From Streptomyces sp. ISL-1 (GTDB lineage: Bacteria; Actinomycetota; Actinomycetes; Streptomycetales; Streptomycetaceae), in the NCBI RefSeq assembly GCF_018614585.1, contig NZ_JAGGOI010000014.1:109591-173590 (forward strand): a stretch of 64,000 nucleotides of DNA, read 5' to 3'. This document shows positions 37,764-50,182 of this stretch, in pieces; position 1 is the first letter of the stretch, and every line of letters starts with the position of its first letter. The notes beneath the pieces are model-generated. The model had not been told where the DNA came from. It made no database searches and saw nothing but the letters and a program-made list of their open reading frames with translations. The position numbers and the translations under genes are program-made.

Positions 37764-38609
37764 TCATGGCGTTGCCTTGCGCGCGGTCGCGAAGCGCGGC
37801 CGCTTGTTCAGGTCGGGGTGGTCGGCCGCGTCCGCCCAGCCCGCCTCTTCGCTGAAGATCCACGGCACCTGGCCGCCCTGCGTGTCCGCGTGCTCGACGA
37901 CCACGAGGCCGCCGGGCCGCAGCAGCCGGTGGGCGGTGCGCTCGATGCCGCGGATGGTGTCCAGGCCGTCCTCGCCGGAGAACAGAGCCATGTCCGGGTC
38001 GTGGTCGCGAGCCTCGGGGGCGACATACTCCCACTCCGTGAGCGGGATGTACGGCGGATTGGAGATGACCAGGTCGACCTGCCCGTCCAGCTCCGGCAGG
38101 GCGCTCAGCGCGTCGCCCTGGTGGATGGAGACGCGCGAGCCCTCGGCGTTCTTACGGGTCCACCTCAGCGCGTCCTCGGAGAGCTCCACGCCGTGCACCC
38201 GTGAGCGCGGCACCTCCTGCGCCATGGCCAGCGCGATGGCCCCGGATCCCGTGCACAGATCGACGATGAGCGGCTCGACGACATCCATGGCCCGTACGGC
38301 GTCTATGGCCCAGCCGACGACCGACTCGGTCTCGGGGCGGGGCACGAAGACGCCCGGCCCGACCTGCAGCTCCAGATACCGGAAGAAAGCACGCCCGGTG
38401 ATGTGCTGGAGCGGTTCGCGGGCCTCGCGGCGGGCGACCGCCTCCCAGTAGCGGGCGTCGAAGTCACCGTTCGGGACGTTGTGCAGCTCTCCCCGCTTCA
38501 CGCCGTGCACGAATGCGGCGAGCTCCTCCGCGTCGAAGCGCGGTGAGGGCACGCCGGCGTCGGCCAGCCGCTGGGTGGCCTGGGCCACCTCGGCAAGCAG
38601 CAGGTTCAC
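37764..38609 (-). CDS. prmC: Peptide chain release factor glutamine methyltransferase
   Basis: Methylates the Gln of the GGQ motif in release factors; its substrate gene prfA is immediately upstream. 281 residues from GTG 38609 with GGAGGA upstream. SAM-binding VDLCTGSGAIALA and the catalytic NPPY at 184-187 are present. A longer frame adds 24 Pro/Ser residues without conservation. Confidence 0.96.
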   Translation of the reverse strand: MNLLLAEVAQATQRLADAGVPSPRFDAEELAAFVHGVKRGELHNVPNGDFDARYWEAVARREAREPLQHITGRAFFRYLELQVGPGVFVPRPETESVVGWAIDAVRAMDVVEPLIVDLCTGSGAIALAMAQEVPRSRVHGVELSEDALRWTRKNAEGSRVSIHQGDALSALPELDGQVDLVISNPPYIPLTEWEYVAPEARDHDPDMALFSGEDGLDTIRGIERTAHRLLRPGGLVVVEHADTQGGQVPWIFSEEAGWADAADHPDLNKRPRFATARKATP

Positions 38610-38637
38610 CTTGGTCCTCCGGGACTGCAGGGGGTTG

Positions 38638-39717
38638 TTACTGGGCGTCGGCGAGCTTGGCGGCGGAGTCGGCATCGACACAGGCCTGGATCACCGAGTC
38701 GAGATCACCATCGAGCACCTGGTCCAAGTTGTACGCCTTGAATCCGACACGGTGGTCCGAGATCCGGTTTTCCGGGAAGTTGTACGTACGGATCTTCTCC
38801 GAGCGGTCAACCGTGCGGACCTGGCTGCGCCGGGCGCTCGCGGCTTCCTTCTCGGCCTCCTCCTGGGCTGCGGCCAGCAGCCTGGAGCGCAGAATACGCA
38901 TCGCCTGCTCCTTGTTCTGGAGCTGGCTCTTCTCGTTCTGGCAGGAGGCGACGATGCCGGTCGGCAGGTGCGTGATGCGCACCGCGGAGTCGGTGGTGTT
39001 GACGGACTGGCCGCCGGGGCCCGACGAGCGGTAGACGTCGATCCGCAGGTCGTTGGCGTGGATCTCGACGTCGATCTCCTCCGCCTCGGGTGTGACCAGC
39101 ACGCCGGCCGCCGAGGTGTGGATGCGGCCCTGGGACTCGGTGGCGGGCACGCGCTGCACGCGGTGCACTCCGCCCTCGTACTTCAGCCGCGCCCAGACGC
39201 CCTGCCCGGGCTCGGTCGCGCCGTTGCCGCCCTTGGTCTTCACCGCGACCTGGACGTCCTTGTAGCCGCCCAGCTCGGACTCGGTGGCGTCGATGATCTC
39301 GGTCTTCCAGCCGACGCGCTCGGCGTAGCGCAGATACATCCGCAGCAGGTCACCGGCGAACAGAGCAGACTCGTCACCGCCCGCGCCCGCCTTGACTTCG
39401 AGGATGACGTCCTTGTCGTCGCTGGGGTCGCGCGGTACGAGCAGCAGCCGCAGCTTCTCGGTGAGCCCCTCGCGCAGCTTCTCCAGTTCCTTGACCTCGG
39501 CGGCGAAGTCCGGGTCGTCGGCGGCGAATTCACGCGCGGTCTGGATGTCGTCCCCGGTCTGCTTCCAGGAGCGGTACGTGCCGACGATCGGGGTCAGCTC
39601 GGCGTAGCGCTTGCCGAGCTTGCGCGCGTTCGCCTGGTCCGCGTGGACCGAAGGGTCGGCGAGCTTCTTCTCGAGATCGGCGTGTTCGCCGATCAGTTCC
39701 TCGACCGCCTCGAACAT
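38638..39717 (-). CDS. prfA: Peptide chain release factor 1
   Basis: Recognises UAA and UAG and releases the nascent peptide. 359 residues; GGQ at 235-237 and the stop-codon selecting PAT tripeptide at 191-193. It follows rpmE across a strong terminator and is 28 bases ahead of prmC. Confidence 0.97.
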   Translation of the reverse strand: MFEAVEELIGEHADLEKKLADPSVHADQANARKLGKRYAELTPIVGTYRSWKQTGDDIQTAREFAADDPDFAAEVKELEKLREGLTEKLRLLLVPRDPSDDKDVILEVKAGAGGDESALFAGDLLRMYLRYAERVGWKTEIIDATESELGGYKDVQVAVKTKGGNGATEPGQGVWARLKYEGGVHRVQRVPATESQGRIHTSAAGVLVTPEAEEIDVEIHANDLRIDVYRSSGPGGQSVNTTDSAVRITHLPTGIVASCQNEKSQLQNKEQAMRILRSRLLAAAQEEAEKEAASARRSQVRTVDRSEKIRTYNFPENRISDHRVGFKAYNLDQVLDGDLDSVIQACVDADSAAKLADAQ

Positions 39718-39770
39718 CGGGGGCTCCTGGGTTTGGTACGCGAAAAAAGGGGCTGCTCAGAACGGACAAA

Positions 39771-39816
39771 GCGCCGGCCTCGGCCACCCCGGCTAGGGGC
39801 GGCCGAGGGCCGGCGC
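39771..39816 (-). terminator. Terminator of rpmE
   Basis: GCGCCGGCC and TCGGCC pair with GGCCGA and GGCCGGCGC to make a stem of about 15 bp; a short T run follows on the minus strand. Confidence 0.85.
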
Positions 39817-39825
39817 AGTGGCTCG

Positions 39826-40050
39826 CTACTTCTTGGCGGAGCCGGCAGCCTTGCCGAAGCGGGCCTCGAAGCGGGCCACACGGCCACCCGTGTCGAGGAT
39901 CTTCTGCTTGCCCGTGTAGAACGGGTGGCACTCGGAGCAGACCTCGGCCCGGACGGTGCCGGACTCGATGGTGCTACGGGTGGTGAACGACGCGCCACAG
40001 GTACAGCTGACCTGGGTCTCGACGTACTCGGGGTGGATGTCGCGCTTCAA
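39826..40050 (-). CDS. rpmE: 50S ribosomal protein L31, zinc (C+) form
   Basis: 74-residue large-subunit protein. Cys16, Cys18, Cys38 and Cys41 form the zinc site, so this is the C+ version; streptomycetes also carry a zinc-independent copy repressed by Zur. The gene has its own terminator. ATG 40050 with an upstream GGAG. Confidence 0.97.
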   Translation of the reverse strand: MKRDIHPEYVETQVSCTCGASFTTRSTIESGTVRAEVCSECHPFYTGKQKILDTGGRVARFEARFGKAAGSAKK

Positions 40051-40173
40051 GGGTGTCTCCTAGTTTCGGGAGGGCACCGGGTCGTACACGCGGATTGCTC
40101 GTACGTGAACCGGGGCCGACGTACCAGTCTGCCAGGACCGGCCGTAACTCCCAAAACCGGGGTACCACCGGAT

Positions 40174-41304
40174 CTATTCCCCACGGTGGCCCGGCGCCCT
40201 GGAGGCCCGGACGACCTCGCCGGCGTCCCCCTTGTCGCCCGCGGAGTCCTTGACGGCGGAGGCGGGGATCGGTTTGTCCTGCGCGAGCGCCGTCCAGACC
40301 TGCCGGGAGGCGGCCTTGAGCGGCACCACGCGGTTGGGGTCCGCCGGGTCGTACCGCACCGGCATCGTGACCATGTGCACGTCCTCGGCGCCGAGACCGC
40401 TCAGCCCCCTGGCGAAGCTCATCAGCTCGTTCGCGGAGTCGAGCTCTGAGTCGGGCCTGATCGCCCTGGTCGCGGTGTCGGCGATGTCGAGGAGCTTCTT
40501 CGGGTTGGTGAAGACACCGACACTCTTGACCTGGTTGATGAAGGCCTTCATGAAGGCCTGCTGGAGCTGTATTCGGCCCAGGTCGCTGCCGTCGCCGACG
40601 CTCTTGCGGGTGCGTACGAGACCGAGCGACTGCTCCCCGTCGAGGGTGTGCGTGCCGGGCGGCAGGTCCAGATGGCTCTTGCTGTCGTTGATGGGCTTGG
40701 TGGTGGTGATCTCCACGCCGCCCAGCTTGTCGATGAGCTTCTTGAAGCCGCTGAAGTCGACCTCGATGTAGTGGTCCATGCGGATGCCGGACATCTTCTC
40801 GACGGTCTTCACCGCGCAGGGCGGGCCGCCGACCTCGTACGCTGTGTTGAACATGGCGCGCTTCTCGGCGGAGACGGTCTTGCCTTGGCCGTCCGCGCAC
40901 TCGGGGCGTTCGACGAGGGTGTCACGCGGGATGGAGACGACGCTGGCCGTTTTGTGGCCCTCGTAGACGTGCACGACCATCGCGGTGTCGGAGCGCGCGA
41001 CGCCTTCGTCCACGCCGTATTGGGAGTTGGCGCCGGCGCGGGAGTCGGAGCCGAGGACCAGGATGTCCATGGAGCCGTTGTCGACGTTCTGGGGGCGGTC
41101 GTCGCCGAGGGCGGCGTTGATGTCGACGCCCTCGATGTTGCCGTTGAGCTTGAAGTAGACGTAACCGAGGCCTGATCCACCGATCAGCACCAGACCTGCG
41201 ACGGACCAGGCGGCGACGGTCATGGCTCTGCGGCTCTTGGTGGACGCCTTACGGCGATTGCCGCGGCTGCGTATTCGGCTGCCGCTACTGCTCTGGTCGT
41301 CCAT
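40174..41304 (-). CDS. LytR-CpsA-Psr (LCP) family cell-wall polymer ligase
   Basis: Membrane-bound enzyme attaching wall teichoic or similar polymers to peptidoglycan. 376 residues: basic N-terminus, one span at about 28-50 (VAAWSVAGLVLIGGSGLGYVY), then an extracytoplasmic LCP domain with the motifs DILVLGSDSRA, SDTAMVVHV and RKSVGDGSDLGRIQLQQ. The 288-base gap upstream contains the rho terminator. It is a plausible functional partner of the sugar-1-phosphate transferase at 33245-34585. Confidence 0.9.
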   Translation of the reverse strand: MDDQSSSGSRIRSRGNRRKASTKSRRAMTVAAWSVAGLVLIGGSGLGYVYFKLNGNIEGVDINAALGDDRPQNVDNGSMDILVLGSDSRAGANSQYGVDEGVARSDTAMVVHVYEGHKTASVVSIPRDTLVERPECADGQGKTVSAEKRAMFNTAYEVGGPPCAVKTVEKMSGIRMDHYIEVDFSGFKKLIDKLGGVEITTTKPINDSKSHLDLPPGTHTLDGEQSLGLVRTRKSVGDGSDLGRIQLQQAFMKAFINQVKSVGVFTNPKKLLDIADTATRAIRPDSELDSANELMSFARGLSGLGAEDVHMVTMPVRYDPADPNRVVPLKAASRQVWTALAQDKPIPASAVKDSAGDKGDAGEVVRASRAPGHRGE

Positions 41305-41432
41305 GGTCTCCTCGGCTCTCGCTGTTCCCGCTACCCCCTGCCGTGGTGATCAGGCGCGGTCTGTCGGCACTTGTCCAGACGGTGAGGAAGCAAGGAGGGT
41401 TGCACGGCGGCCTGAGAAGTCCGTGAGAAAGC

Positions 41433-41469
41433 ATCGCGCCCACCGTGCGGTGCACGGTGGGCGCGATGG
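41433..41469 (-). terminator. Perfect hairpin downstream of rho
   Basis: A perfect 17-bp stem: CATCGCGCCCACCGTGC pairs with GCACGGTGGGCGCGATG, loop GGT. CTTTCT follows on the minus strand. Intrinsic terminator for rho. Confidence 0.9.
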
Positions 41470-41592
41470 ACTGCTTGCGGCCTGACTCTCCGTTCTCACC
41501 TGCGAGTTCGGCGGACGGTGAGTCGGGGCGCGGGAGCTGCGTCACGCCTGACGGCTGTGGCTAAGATCTCCCGGCCGTGGCCTCGGTGAAGC

Positions 41593-43647
<2,055 letters not shown>

Positions 43648-44026
43648 GAAGGGTCCTTCCCTGGAGCGGACGTCGGCCTTCTGGCTCGGCGACCGGTTGT
43701 GCTGTCCGACGTCGGTCCTGGTTGCGAACCGTGCCGGGGCGGTGGTCCCGCCGGGAATTAACGGCGGAGAAATAAAAATGCAAGGTTCCGGCCCGAGGTC
43801 CCCCTGCTCGGCCCACTCCTGGAAAGCGAGAGGTATCGTGCCGGTTCCGGAGCGTGCTCGAAACTGCTCAGGCAGGCTGCTCAGGCAGTTGGGGAGGCTC
43901 CCGGAAGAATGTTGGTCCCGAATGGGGACACAAAGCACTGCGCCACAAAGACGTCGGCTGCAGACTTGAGGTTAACACTACCGGCTCCAACAAACATTCC
44001 CCCTCTCCGTCACCGGCAATCTCGTG
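43648..44026 (-). promoter_or_regulatory. Leader and promoter region of rho
   Basis: 379 bases between thrB and rho with no gene. CTGCTCAGGCAG occurs twice at 43863-43874 and 43876-43887. The gap must include the rho promoter and an untranslated leader. No attenuator hairpin strong enough to name was seen. Confidence 0.4.
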
Positions 44027-44947
44027 TCACTGCGGAGCGAGCGGGAGAACGCTCGCTCCCCCGGCGTCGAAGGTGAGCCGGTTGGCCGCCCACCCCTCGC
44101 CCGCCAGTCGTGCGACCTTGTCGGCCACACCGTCCTCGGTCAGCGCGAGCACCGTGGGGCCCGCGCCGGAGATGACTGCGGGGACGCCGTCGGCGCGCAG
44201 TCGGTTGACCAGGGCCACGCTCTCCGGCATCGCCGGAGAGCGGTACTCCTGGTGGAGCCGGTCCTCGGTGGCCGGCAGCAGCAGCTCGGGACGCCTGGTC
44301 AGCGCCTCTACGAGCAGGGCGGCCCGGCCCGCGTTGGCCGCGGCATCCACATGGGGGACGGTGCGCGGAAGCAGGCCGCGCGCCGTCTCGGTGAGCACCG
44401 GCCTGCCGGGGACGAAGACCACCGGAACGACGGAATCGGCGGGATCCATCCTGATGGCGCGTGCCGCTCCCCCGTCGGTCCAGGCGAGCGTGAAGCCGCC
44501 GAGCAGACAGGCGGCGACATTGTCGGGGTGCCCCTCGATCTCGGTGGCGAGTTCGAGCAGCGCCGCGTCGTCGAGCTTGGCGTCGCCCCCTATGGTCACG
44601 GCGCGCGCGGCGACGATGCCGGCGCAGATGGCCGCGGACGACGATCCGAGGCCGCGCCCGTGCGGGATGCGGTTGGCGCAGACGACTTCGAGGCCGCGCG
44701 GCTGCCCGCCGAGCAGGTCGAATGCCGTACGGAGGGAACGTACGAGCAGATGGTTCTCATCTCGGGGCAGCGTCGTTGCGCCCTCGCCCGCGATGTCGAT
44801 GTGCAGACCGGAGTCCGCGACCCGGACGACGACGTCGTCGTACAGCCCCAGGGACAGCCCGAGGGCGTCGAAGCCCGGGCCGAGATTGGCGCTGCTGGCG
44901 GGGACGCGCACCCGGACGGCGGCGGCGCGGAACGCTGGACCGGCCAT
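44027..44947 (-). CDS. thrB: Homoserine kinase
   Basis: GHMP-kinase that phosphorylates homoserine on the way to threonine. 306 residues; ATP-binding PHGRGLGSSSA at 95-105, N-terminal VRVPASSANLGPGFDALG. A clear AAGGAGAG precedes the ATG. 260 bases behind thrC, with a hairpin in between. Confidence 0.96.
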   Translation of the reverse strand: MAGPAFRAAAVRVRVPASSANLGPGFDALGLSLGLYDDVVVRVADSGLHIDIAGEGATTLPRDENHLLVRSLRTAFDLLGGQPRGLEVVCANRIPHGRGLGSSSAAICAGIVAARAVTIGGDAKLDDAALLELATEIEGHPDNVAACLLGGFTLAWTDGGAARAIRMDPADSVVPVVFVPGRPVLTETARGLLPRTVPHVDAAANAGRAALLVEALTRRPELLLPATEDRLHQEYRSPAMPESVALVNRLRADGVPAVISGAGPTVLALTEDGVADKVARLAGEGWAANRLTFDAGGASVLPLAPQ

Positions 44948-45168
44948 CGCTCGATGACTCTCCTTGGTTCTGACTGCGAGATTTTTTTCGAGAGGTACGA
45001 AACACCCGTAGGCCGTAACGGCGACGACACCGCGGCATATGCGGCGGGGCGGGTTCGGTACAGCTTATCGAAGGAAGGTTCACTGGCGACATAGGGCGCA
45101 CAGGAGGCGCACGATGCGTGTCGCAAGCCACCTGTGCCCCTACGTACGCCGTTGTCCGGCTTGCATTG

Positions 45169-45193
45169 CTTTCCCCGGGGCACCCGGGGAAAG
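45169..45193 (-). terminator. Hairpin between thrC and thrB
   Basis: CTTTCCCCGGG pairs perfectly with CCCGGGGAAAG around a GCA loop. It has no T run, so it may attenuate rather than stop. Confidence 0.6.
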
Positions 45194-45207
45194 CGGCAAT
45201 GGCGGGT

Positions 45208-46278
45208 TTATGCCAGACCGAGGTGCTCGGCGGCCGCGGCGGCGTCCACCGGCACGGTGACCGGCTGCGGCGCTCCGGCGACCGCCCAGTCCGGGTCCTT
45301 GAGTCCGTTGCCGGTGACCGTGCAGACGATCCGCTGGCCCGGGTCGACCTTGCCGAGTTCGGCGGCCTTCAGCAGTCCCGCGACGGACGCGGCCGACGCG
45401 GGCTCCACGAAGACGCCCTCCTGCGAGGCCAACATCCGGTACGCGCGCAGGATTTCACGGTCCGTCACCTCATCGATGAGGCCGCCCGACTCGTCGCGCG
45501 CGGCAAGCGCGTACTGCCAGGAGGCCGGGTTGCCGATCCGGATCGCGGTGGCGATGGTGGAGGGGTCCTTGACCACCTCACCGCGGACGATCGGGGCCGA
45601 GCCGGAGGCCTGGAAGCCCCACATCCGGGGAGCCCGCGTCGACATCTTGTCCGCGGCGTACTCCTTGTACCCCTTCCAGTACGCCGTGATGTTGCCGGCG
45701 TTCCCGACGGGCAGCACATGGATGTCGGGGGCGTCGCCGAGCGCGTCGACGATTTCGAACGCGGCGGTCTTCTGCCCCTCGATGCGGAACGGATTGACCG
45801 AATTGACCAGTGCCACCGGGTAGTTCTCCGAGAGACTGCGCGCCAGGTTCAGGCAGTCGTCGAAGTTCCCGTCGACCTGGAGGATGCTCGAGCCGTACAC
45901 CAGCGCCTGCCCCATCTTGCCCAGCGCGATCTTGCCCTGGGGGACGAGGACCGCGCAGACCATTCCGGCCCGTACGGCATAGGCGGCGGCCGAGGCGGAC
46001 GTATTGCCGGTGGAGGCGCAGATGACCGCCTGCGCGCCCTCCTCCTTGGCCTTGGTGATGGCCATGGTCATGCCGCGGTCCTTGAAGGACCCGGTGGGGT
46101 TGGCGCCCTCGACCTTGAGGTGCACCTCGCAGCCCGTGCGCTCGGAGAGAACATTCGCCGGGACGAGCGGCGTACCACCCTCGCCGAGCGTGACGACGGG
46201 CGTCGTGTCCGTCACCGGGAGGCGGTCCCGGTACTCCTCGATGATGCCGCGCCACTGGTGGGTGCCGTTGGTCGTCAT
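45208..46278 (-). CDS. thrC: Threonine synthase
   Basis: PLP enzyme converting phosphohomoserine to threonine. 356 residues from ATG 46278. PLP lysine is Lys66 in [11 protein letters not shown]; Gly-rich phosphate loop in [13 protein letters not shown]. Seven bases behind hom, so the order hom-thrC-thrB forms one unit. Confidence 0.96.
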   Translation of the reverse strand: MTTNGTHQWRGIIEEYRDRLPVTDTTPVVTLGEGGTPLVPANVLSERTGCEVHLKVEGANPTGSFKDRGMTMAITKAKEEGAQAVICASTGNTSASAAAYAVRAGMVCAVLVPQGKIALGKMGQALVYGSSILQVDGNFDDCLNLARSLSENYPVALVNSVNPFRIEGQKTAAFEIVDALGDAPDIHVLPVGNAGNITAYWKGYKEYAADKMSTRAPRMWGFQASGSAPIVRGEVVKDPSTIATAIRIGNPASWQYALAARDESGGLIDEVTDREILRAYRMLASQEGVFVEPASAASVAGLLKAAELGKVDPGQRIVCTVTGNGLKDPDWAVAGAPQPVTVPVDAAAAAEHLGLA

Positions 46279-46285
46279 GGGTCCC

Positions 46286-47587
46286 TTACTCCCCTTCAAC
46301 ACGCATGATGCTGGCGACACCGCGCACGGTGTCGAGCTTGCGCAGCGCCTCGACGGTCCCGGAGAGGGCGGCGTCGGGCGCGCGGTGGGTGACGACGACG
46401 AGGGAGGCCTCGCCGTTTCCGTCCTGTCGACCTTGCTGACGGACCGTGTCGATCGATACGCCGTGCTCGGCGAAGACCGTCGCGACCTGGGCGAGTACGC
46501 CCGGCTTGTCGGCCACGTCGAGGCTGATGTGGTACCGCGTCACCACGTCGCCCATGGGGCTCACGGGCAGCTGAGTGTACGCGGATTCACCGGGCCCCGT
46601 TGACTCGGCGAGCCTGTTGCGGCAGACGGCGACGAGGTCGCCGAGGACCGCGGAGGCGGTGGGCGAGCCGCCCGCGCCGGGACCGTAGAACATCAGCTGC
46701 CCGGCGGCCTCGGCCTCGACGAAGACGGCGTTGTACGCCTCGCGGACGGAGGCGAGCGGGTGGCTGAGCGGGATCATCGCGGGGTGCACGCGGGCGGTGA
46801 CGGACTTCCCGTCGGCCGCGCGCTCGCAGATGGCGAGGAGTTTGACGGTGCAGCCCATGCGCTTGGCCGAGGCGATGTCGGCGGCGCTGACGTCGGTCAG
46901 GCCCTCGCGGTAGACGTCGTCGAGGCGTACCCGGGTGTGGAAGGCGATCCCGGCGAGGATGGCGGCCTTGGCGGCGGCGTCGAAGCCCTCGACGTCGGCG
47001 GTCGGGTCGGCCTCGGCGTATCCGAGGGCGGTGGCCTCGTCGAGCGCCTCGGAGTAGCCGGCGCCGGAGCTGTCCATCTTGTCCAGGATGAAGTTCGTCG
47101 TGCCGTTGACGATTCCCAGCACCCGGTTGACCTTGTCACCCGCGAGGGACTCACGCAGCGGCCTGATCAGCGGAATCGCGCCGGCGACCGCTGCCTCGAA
47201 GTAGAGGTCCTTGCCGTGCTCCTCGGCGGCGGCGTAGAGGGTCGCGCCGTCCTCGGCGAGCAGTGCCTTGTTGGCGGAGACGACGGACGCGCCGTGCTCG
47301 AAGGCGGAGGTGATGAGGGTGCGGGCAGGCTCGATGCCGCCGATGACCTCGATGACGACGTCGATGTCACCGCGTTTGACGAGGGCGGTCGCGTCGGTGG
47401 TGATCAGTGCGGGGTCGATGCCCTCCCGCACTTTGGAGGGCCGGCGGACGGCGACCCCGGCGAGCTCCACGGGAGCGCCGATACGGGCGGCGAGGTCGCT
47501 GGCGTGCGTCGTCATGATGCGCGCCACCTCTGAGCCGACCACTCCACAGCCCAGCAGCGCCACCTTCAGCGGACGCGTACGCATCAT
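46286..47587 (-). CDS. hom: Homoserine dehydrogenase
   Basis: NAD(P)-dependent reduction of aspartate semialdehyde to homoserine. 433 residues: Rossmann motif [14 protein letters not shown], catalytic domain with [10 protein letters not shown], and a C-terminal ACT domain (about 355-433, [20 protein letters not shown]) for threonine feedback. Two adjacent ATG codons (47587, 47584) are possible; GAGG stands 4 to 7 bases before them. The feedback ACT domain is intact. Confidence 0.96.
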   Translation of the reverse strand: MMRTRPLKVALLGCGVVGSEVARIMTTHASDLAARIGAPVELAGVAVRRPSKVREGIDPALITTDATALVKRGDIDVVIEVIGGIEPARTLITSAFEHGASVVSANKALLAEDGATLYAAAEEHGKDLYFEAAVAGAIPLIRPLRESLAGDKVNRVLGIVNGTTNFILDKMDSSGAGYSEALDEATALGYAEADPTADVEGFDAAAKAAILAGIAFHTRVRLDDVYREGLTDVSAADIASAKRMGCTVKLLAICERAADGKSVTARVHPAMIPLSHPLASVREAYNAVFVEAEAAGQLMFYGPGAGGSPTASAVLGDLVAVCRNRLAESTGPGESAYTQLPVSPMGDVVTRYHISLDVADKPGVLAQVATVFAEHGVSIDTVRQQGRQDGNGEASLVVVTHRAPDAALSGTVEALRKLDTVRGVASIMRVEGE

Positions 47588-47684
47588 CCGACCTCGCTTC
47601 TCATTACTTCTGCGGCGTGGACCAGTCTCACTCACCGGACGGAAGTTTCTATCCCCTGTCCGGCATGCGAGACATCTATCTCAA

Positions 47685-49076
47685 CTATCCGACGTCAAGT
47701 CGCAGGAGATCTTCCTCCGTCTCGCGCCTGACGATCACGCGGGCCTCGCCGTCCCTGACCGCGACGACGGGCGGGCGCAGGACGTGGTTGTAATTGCTCG
47801 CCATGGAGCGGCAGTACGCGCCGGTGGCGGGCACGGCGATCAGATCGCCGGGCGCGAGGTCGGCCGGCAGGAACGCGTCCTTGACCACGATGTCGCCGCT
47901 CTCGCAGTGCTTGCCGACGACGCGGGCGAGCATCGGCGCGGCGTCGGACGTCCTCGACACGAGCGCGACGCTGTACTCGGCGTCGTACAGCGCGGTCCGG
48001 ATGTTGTCCGACATGCCGCCGTCGACGCTGACGTATGTACGCAGGCCATCGAGCGGCTTGATGGTGCCGACCTCGTACAGGGTGAAGGCGGTGGGCCCGA
48101 CGATCGCACGGCCGGGCTCGACGGAGATCCGGGGCGTACGCAGCTTCGCGGCCTCGCACTCACGGGTGACGATCTCGCCCAGGGCCTTGGCGATGTCGTG
48201 CGGCTCGCGCGGATCGTCGTCGGAGGTGTACGCGATACCGAGTCCGCCGCCGAGGTCGATCTCGGGCAGCTCGACCCCGTGCTCGTCCCGGATCTGGGCG
48301 AGGAGGCGGACCACGCGATGGGCGGCCACCTCGAACCCGGAGGTGTCGAAGATCTGCGAACCGATGTGGGAGTGAATGCCGATGAGCTCGATGCCGTCGA
48401 GCCTGAGGGCGCGCCGTACGGCTTCGGCGGCCTGTCCGCCGGCGAGGGGGATGCCGAACTTCTGGTCCTCGTGCGCGGTCGCGATGAATTCGTGGGTGTG
48501 CGCCTCCACTCCCACCGTCACGCGGATCTGGACACGCTGGCGCGTGCCGAGGCGCTGTGCGGTGTGCGCGACGCGGACGATCTCCTGGAAGGAGTCGAGG
48601 ACGATGCGCCCCACGCCGGCGCCGACCGCCCTCTCGATCTCTTCCTGGGACTTGTTGTTGCCGTGGAAGGCGATGCGGTCGGCGGGCATGCCGGCCTCGA
48701 GGGCGGTGGTGAGCTCGCCGCCGGAGCAGACGTCGAGGTTGAGTCCTTCTTCGTGGAGCCACTTCACCACTGCCCGCGAAAGGAAGGCCTTCCCGGCGTA
48801 GAACACGTCGGCGTCCTTGCCGAAGGCGTCGGCCCAGGCACGGCAGCGGGCGCGGAAGTCGGCCTCGTCGAGGAAGTAGGCGGGGGTGCCGAACTCCTCT
48901 GCGAGCCTTGTGACTTCGATCCCGCCGACGGTCGCGACGCCTTCGTCATTGCGCGTGACCGTCTTCGCCCAGACCTTCTCGTCGAGGACGTTGAGGTCGG
49001 TGGGCGGGGCCGTGTAGTGCCCCTCGGTCAGGACGTCTGCGTGGCGGGGCCCGGCGGGGTGTGCGGAGCGGCTCAT
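47685..49076 (-). CDS. lysA: Diaminopimelate decarboxylase
   Basis: Final step of lysine biosynthesis: meso-diaminopimelate to lysine. 463 residues; PLP lysine Lys96 in FYAGKAFLS, HIGSQIFD, and the CxxS site ESGDIVVKDAFLP. N-terminal extension MSRSAHPAGPRHADVLTEGH is as in other streptomycetes. Seven bases behind nrtL. Confidence 0.96.
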   Translation of the reverse strand: MSRSAHPAGPRHADVLTEGHYTAPPTDLNVLDEKVWAKTVTRNDEGVATVGGIEVTRLAEEFGTPAYFLDEADFRARCRAWADAFGKDADVFYAGKAFLSRAVVKWLHEEGLNLDVCSGGELTTALEAGMPADRIAFHGNNKSQEEIERAVGAGVGRIVLDSFQEIVRVAHTAQRLGTRQRVQIRVTVGVEAHTHEFIATAHEDQKFGIPLAGGQAAEAVRRALRLDGIELIGIHSHIGSQIFDTSGFEVAAHRVVRLLAQIRDEHGVELPEIDLGGGLGIAYTSDDDPREPHDIAKALGEIVTRECEAAKLRTPRISVEPGRAIVGPTAFTLYEVGTIKPLDGLRTYVSVDGGMSDNIRTALYDAEYSVALVSRTSDAAPMLARVVGKHCESGDIVVKDAFLPADLAPGDLIAVPATGAYCRSMASNYNHVLRPPVVAVRDGEARVIVRRETEEDLLRLDVG

Positions 49077-49083
49077 TTTTCTC

Positions 49084-50127
49084 TCACAGGTAGTCAGGGG
49101 CGGTGATGCCGAGCAGGGAGAGGCCACCGGCGAGCACCACCCCGGCGGCTTCGGCGAGCGCGAGCCGGGAACGGTGGGTGGCCAGGGGTTTCTCGCCGCC
49201 GACGGGCAGCACGGTGTGCTGGAAGGCGAGAAGGGCGTCTGTGGTGGATTCCAGGTGCCGGGCGAGCCGGTCGGGCGCGCGCAGGCGGGCCGCGGAGGCG
49301 AGGACGGCGGGATAGTCGCCTATGGCTGTGGTCAGCGCGGGGGCGTCGACGTGGTTCTGGGGGGCGCTGTCGAAGCCCAGCTGCTCGGCATTGCGGGCAA
49401 GGGCGCGGGTGCGGGAGTACGCGTACTGGATACGGAACAGCGGGTTGCTCTCCTGCTGTACGAGAAGGTCGTCCCCGGTTCGCGGCCGGTCGTGCGAGGC
49501 GGCGGACAGCAGCCCCCAGCGCGCGGCATCGACCCCGAGGCGTCGCAGCAGGGTGGCCGCTTCATCATCGGCGGGCACGGGCATCACATCGGTACGCAGA
49601 TGGGGACGGGCCCCCTCGGCCCCGATGCGTACTCCCAGATCGGCCCAGACGGGATCGGCGGCGTCTTCGCAGTAGATACGAGTGAGGGTGCCCTGCGAGA
49701 GAAGGATCCGGCGAAGGGCGTCAGCGGTGACGGCCGCTCGTACGTCGGAGCGGCAGCTGGGCTGGGCGAGCTCCCCGGTGAGCTCGGTCCACCCGTACTT
49801 GCTCCCCCGCTCCAGGACCTGCCGTACGAGCGCCTGCTGCGCGCCGTCGTCCAGGGTGATGTTGAGGAAGCCGGGCCCGGTGATCTCGATCGCGGCGATC
49901 CCGGGGGCCTCGGCGATGCGGGGCCGCAGCATTTCGGCGACGGCACGGGGCTGCTGCCCGGCGGGCCCCGCCAGCCGCAGGGCGACATTGGTGGCGTAGT
50001 CCCCGCATCCACCGGGCCGCGGCCGCTCGACGCTGACGCTCTCGGGCACGGGCGCGCGCAGGGCACCATCCTCCACCGCGCGGCACACGGCGTGCAGCAC
50101 GGTACGGGAGAGCTCAGCGGGGGTCAC
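49084..50127 (-). CDS. nrtL: ArgRS-related anticodon-binding protein (NrtL type)
   Basis: 347 residues from GTG 50127. The N-terminal part matches the ArgRS additional tRNA-binding domain (GDYATNVALRLAGPAGQQPR, GFLNITL); the C-terminal part matches the DALR anticodon-binding domain (NPLFRIQYAYSRTRAL ... LESTTDALLAFQHTVLP). The catalytic nucleotide-binding core with HIGH and KMSKS is absent or reduced, so it cannot charge tRNA. The real argS must be elsewhere. It stands directly upstream of lysA with a seven-base gap; a regulatory or tRNA-binding role is inference. Confidence 0.85.
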   Translation of the reverse strand: MTPAELSRTVLHAVCRAVEDGALRAPVPESVSVERPRPGGCGDYATNVALRLAGPAGQQPRAVAEMLRPRIAEAPGIAAIEITGPGFLNITLDDGAQQALVRQVLERGSKYGWTELTGELAQPSCRSDVRAAVTADALRRILLSQGTLTRIYCEDAADPVWADLGVRIGAEGARPHLRTDVMPVPADDEAATLLRRLGVDAARWGLLSAASHDRPRTGDDLLVQQESNPLFRIQYAYSRTRALARNAEQLGFDSAPQNHVDAPALTTAIGDYPAVLASAARLRAPDRLARHLESTTDALLAFQHTVLPVGGEKPLATHRSRLALAEAAGVVLAGGLSLLGITAPDYL

Positions 50128-50182
50128 GGGATAAGCGTATGGGAGGGAGGGGGGCCCTTCGCGAACCGGTTTCGCGATGCGG

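Noticed and set aside
49084..50127. A complete arginyl-tRNA synthetase
   Set aside because: Too short and without the HIGH and KMSKS core; only the tRNA-binding ends are present.
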